From Bordetella parapertussis (GTDB lineage: Bacteria; Pseudomonadota; Gammaproteobacteria; Burkholderiales; Burkholderiaceae_B): a stretch of 9,185 bases of DNA. The translations under genes and the position numbers were made by a program. This document shows, piece by piece, positions 7,536 to 9,185 of this stretch. The notes under the pieces are model-generated. The model worked only from the letters and a program-made list of their open reading frames with translations. It was not told the DNA's origin and searched no databases. Numbering within the stretch: the stretch's first letter is position 1; each line of letters starts with the position of its first letter. The stretch spans positions 1 to 9,185 of the forward strand of contig CAMBLP010000087.1 of assembly GCA_945868195.1 (NCBI GenBank), written 5' to 3'.

Positions 7536-8831
7536 ATGAGGGACCTGCATCGCCTAACCGCCACAAAGATCGTACGAGCTATTCATGATGGTAAGACGAC
7601 GTGTGAAGACGTCACGCGCGCATGCCTGGCCCATATCGAAGAGCGTGAGCCCGATGTTCAGGCTTGGCAGTACCTAGATCCGGATCTTGCCATCGCACAG
7701 TCGCGGATACTCGATCAGTCGGGTAAGCGTGGACCGCTACAAGGTGTGCCAGTGGGCATCAAGGACATCATTGATACGTTCGACATGCCGACTGAGTACG
7801 GCACAGTCATTCATGCTGACCATCAGCCGCGTATAGATGCTGCGTGCGTTGCGCTCACGCGCCGCGCGGGCGGAATTATCATGGGCAAGACCGTGACCAC
7901 CGAGTTCGCTAACTTAACGCCTGGAAAAACAAAGCATCCGCAGGATCCGACACGTACTCCGGGAGGATCATCGAGCGGATCAGGTGCCGCGGTAGGTGAC
8001 CATATGGTGCCACTTGCGATCGGTACCCAGACGACTTCTTCGACGATCAGGCCTGCTTCGTTCAGCGGCTGCGTAGGTTACCGCCCAACGTGGGGCGACC
8101 TACCGCTTGCTGGTGTGATGGAAGCTGCGAGGTCTTTTGACACACTCGGTCTGATCGCTCGCTCCATCGACGACGTCGCGCTTTACCGTGACGTACTATT
8201 GAGCGTCAAACCAGAAATATTACCCAGCCAAGTTGACGCTGCACCGCGTGTTGGTTTTTGTCCCTCAATGTTCTGGGATAGATGCGATGACACGACGAAG
8301 ACTTTACTCCATCATTGCGCAACAATGCTCTCTAAAGCCGGAGCCCGCCTAGAAGACGTGACGTTACCGCAGTCATTCAATCGTATTCCGGATGCACATC
8401 GCTGTATATCGAGCTTCGAGTTCACGCGAAACCGCGCTTGGGAGATTGATCACCATTTCGACTTGATTAGCGAGCGTCTGCGAAATGGACGCATCCATGA
8501 CGGACTCACATGCAGCTTTGAGCAGTACAGAAGTTCGCGCGAGTTTGCCGAGGGCAGTCGCCTACAGATGGACGATCTATTTAAAAACTACGACGTGCTG
8601 CTCACGCCAGCCGTAGCAGGTGAAGCGCCAATTGGTCTCGAGGCGACCGGCGACCCTTCCTTCTGTCTTCTCTGGACGACTCTTCACGTGCCGGCGATAA
8701 CCATACCGCTATTTACCGGATCCAACGGACTGCCGATTGGTGTGCAACTCATTGCGAGGCGCGGTGCTGATCGTCAGATGTTCAACGTAGCGCGCTGGGT
8801 AAGTCGCGCTGTAGAGTTTGAACGCCTTTGA
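7536..8831 (+). CDS. Amidase signature family hydrolase
   Basis: This is a 431-residue amidase-signature enzyme that hydrolyses an amide bond through a Ser-cisSer-Lys triad; the substrate cannot be told from sequence. With the ATG at 7536 as residue 1, the triad is K76 in VPVGIKDIID, the cis-serine S146 in the PGGSSSGSGAAV block, and nucleophile S169 in TTSSTIRPASF. The usual form of that last block is TGGSxIRP, so the two glycines before the serine are T167 and S168 here. Length and the C-terminal PAITIPLF and GLPIGVQLIA blocks are normal, so the gene looks intact. The frame also opens at GTG 7488, but the extra 16 residues do not resemble the family. GAGTG at 7526-7530, 5 nt before the ATG, is a modest ribosome binding site. 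Amidases often neighbour Bug/TctC binding proteins, as the remnant downstream suggests. No clear promoter is seen; TATAGT at 7429-7434 is a weak -10 candidate. Confidence 0.92.
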   Translation: MRDLHRLTATKIVRAIHDGKTTCEDVTRACLAHIEEREPDVQAWQYLDPDLAIAQSRILDQSGKRGPLQGVPVGIKDIIDTFDMPTEYGTVIHADHQPRIDAACVALTRRAGGIIMGKTVTTEFANLTPGKTKHPQDPTRTPGGSSSGSGAAVGDHMVPLAIGTQTTSSTIRPASFSGCVGYRPTWGDLPLAGVMEAARSFDTLGLIARSIDDVALYRDVLLSVKPEILPSQVDAAPRVGFCPSMFWDRCDDTTKTLLHHCATMLSKAGARLEDVTLPQSFNRIPDAHRCISSFEFTRNRAWEIDHHFDLISERLRNGRIHDGLTCSFEQYRSSREFAEGSRLQMDDLFKNYDVLLTPAVAGEAPIGLEATGDPSFCLLWTTLHVPAITIPLFTGSNGLPIGVQLIARRGADRQMFNVARWVSRAVEFERL

Positions 8832-8834
8832 TGA

Positions 8835-8867
8835 CAAAAAAGGAGGGAAGCGCTAGGCCTCCCTCCT
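8835..8867 (-). terminator. Rho-independent terminator reading on the minus strand
   Basis: AGGAGGGA (8841-8848) pairs perfectly with TCCCTCCT (8860-8867). After one mismatch a further GC/GC pair surrounds a 5-nt loop. On the minus strand the stem is followed by a run of six T (complement of 8836-8841), a classic intrinsic terminator for transcription coming from the right. On the plus strand the stem starts 9 nt after the amidase stop but is followed by AAATGATG rather than T, so termination of the amidase transcript would be weak unless the T-tract was lost. The outer stem bases overlap the stop codon of the TctC remnant. Confidence 0.75.
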
Positions 8868-9081
8868 AAATGATGCCAAGATCGACGCCGATTAACCCAC
8901 CAGCGCCCCCGTGGTTTTCCATGATTACCGTTTTCCCGAGTGCCTCAGAGAGCTTGGGCGCGATGACACGTGCGGTGATGTCTACGCCACCTCCCGGAGC
9001 AAATGGAACAATCAGGCGAATCGGCCGCGCTGGCCAAATACGGCAAAAGTAGTGTCGCCATGTTTTAGGCGCTCGTTTCAA
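8866..9081 (-). pseudogene. N-terminal remnant of a TctC/Bug-type solute-binding protein
   Basis: The minus frame contains [20 protein letters not shown], then [20 protein letters not shown] and [10 protein letters not shown]. This is the unmistakable start of the mature domain of tripartite tricarboxylate transporter binding proteins (TctC, Bug family), periplasmic proteins of about 320 residues. Homology stops after about 50 mature residues at LGII and a TAG, so more than three quarters of the gene is missing. No proper start exists: the frame opens only at 9093 with a TTG codon at 9081. A signal-peptide-like run, [12 protein letters not shown] (9061-9026), lies in a different frame, which indicates a frameshift in the signal sequence. 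The piece is therefore a decayed, double-damaged gene. It abuts a minus-strand terminator that may once have ended it or may belong to a neighbour. Confidence 0.8.
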
Positions 9082-9118
9082 CTTTTGCTTGCGTCAAAAG
9101 GGTCGCATTCGCCACCGA

Positions 9119-9185
9119 CTAGGTACAACAGGATACAATTTCAATTGTTGCTTTAAATTCATCATCAGAAAATGACTTCCACTCG
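9119..9185 (-). CDS. Possible C-terminal end of an unknown gene, cut by the window edge
   Basis: On the minus strand the frame entering at 9184 reads EWKSFSDDEFKATIEIVSCCT before a TAG at 9121-9119. The amphipathic, acidic helix-like composition is what a real coding end looks like, and the base composition is more AT-rich than in the genes to the left. Twenty-one residues are too few to name a family. A second frame in the same stretch starts ATGATG at 9165 and encodes only about 23 residues, which I do not credit. Confidence 0.25.
   Translation of the reverse strand, partial: EWKSFSDDEFKATIEIVSCCT

Noticed and set aside
8866..9081. The TctC-like frame as a genuine 71-residue protein with a TTG start.
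   Set aside because: The first 15 residues do not form a signal peptide, the hydrophobic signal-like stretch is in another frame, and the domain is cut after about 50 residues.
9097..9165. A 23-residue frame beginning ATGATG on the minus strand.
   Set aside because: It is very short, has a poor ribosome binding site, and overlaps a better-looking frame.

Overview
The window is a bacterial chromosome segment of moderate GC content, most likely from a betaproteobacterium of the order Burkholderiales. That assignment is inference. It rests on the style of the nitronate monooxygenase-like protein, on a Bug/TctC-type binding-protein remnant (a family greatly expanded in that order), and on the molybdenum cofactor gene set. 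No clearly undescribed system is visible. The more unusual content lies in the broken genes and odd junctions of the right half.

Left part (13-5310): a plus-strand nitronate monooxygenase/2-nitropropane dioxygenase-like flavoprotein converges on, and overlaps by 103 nt, a tight minus-strand operon for molybdenum cofactor (Moco) synthesis. The operon reads moaA-moeA-moaD-moaE-mobA-moaC, with gaps of 55 and 23 nt, one abutting stop/start, and overlaps of 10 and 4 nt. Together these make cyclic pyranopterin monophosphate (MoaA, MoaC), add the dithiolene sulfurs (MoaD, MoaE), insert molybdate (MoeA) and attach GMP (MobA). MoeB (MoaD activation), MogA/MoaB-type adenylylation and ModABC uptake are not in the window and must be encoded elsewhere if the pathway is complete.

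Middle part (5311-7336): a 179-nt AT-rich divergent region separates moaA from a plus-strand gdx/sugE-type small multidrug resistance gene, which stops after 71 residues and is a remnant. It ends 3 nt from the end of a convergent, full-length DUF2252 protein. Upstream of that gene, on the same minus strand, lies an intact tRNA-Ser(UGA) with an encoded CCA end.

Right part (7337-9185): a plus-strand amidase-signature enzyme keeps its Lys-Ser-Ser triad but has unusual residues just before the nucleophile. It is followed by a strong hairpin whose T-tract faces the minus strand. Next comes a minus-strand N-terminal fragment of a tripartite tricarboxylate transporter binding protein (TctC/Bug), with its signal-peptide-like stretch in another frame. 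A short open frame runs off the right edge. This end looks rearranged.
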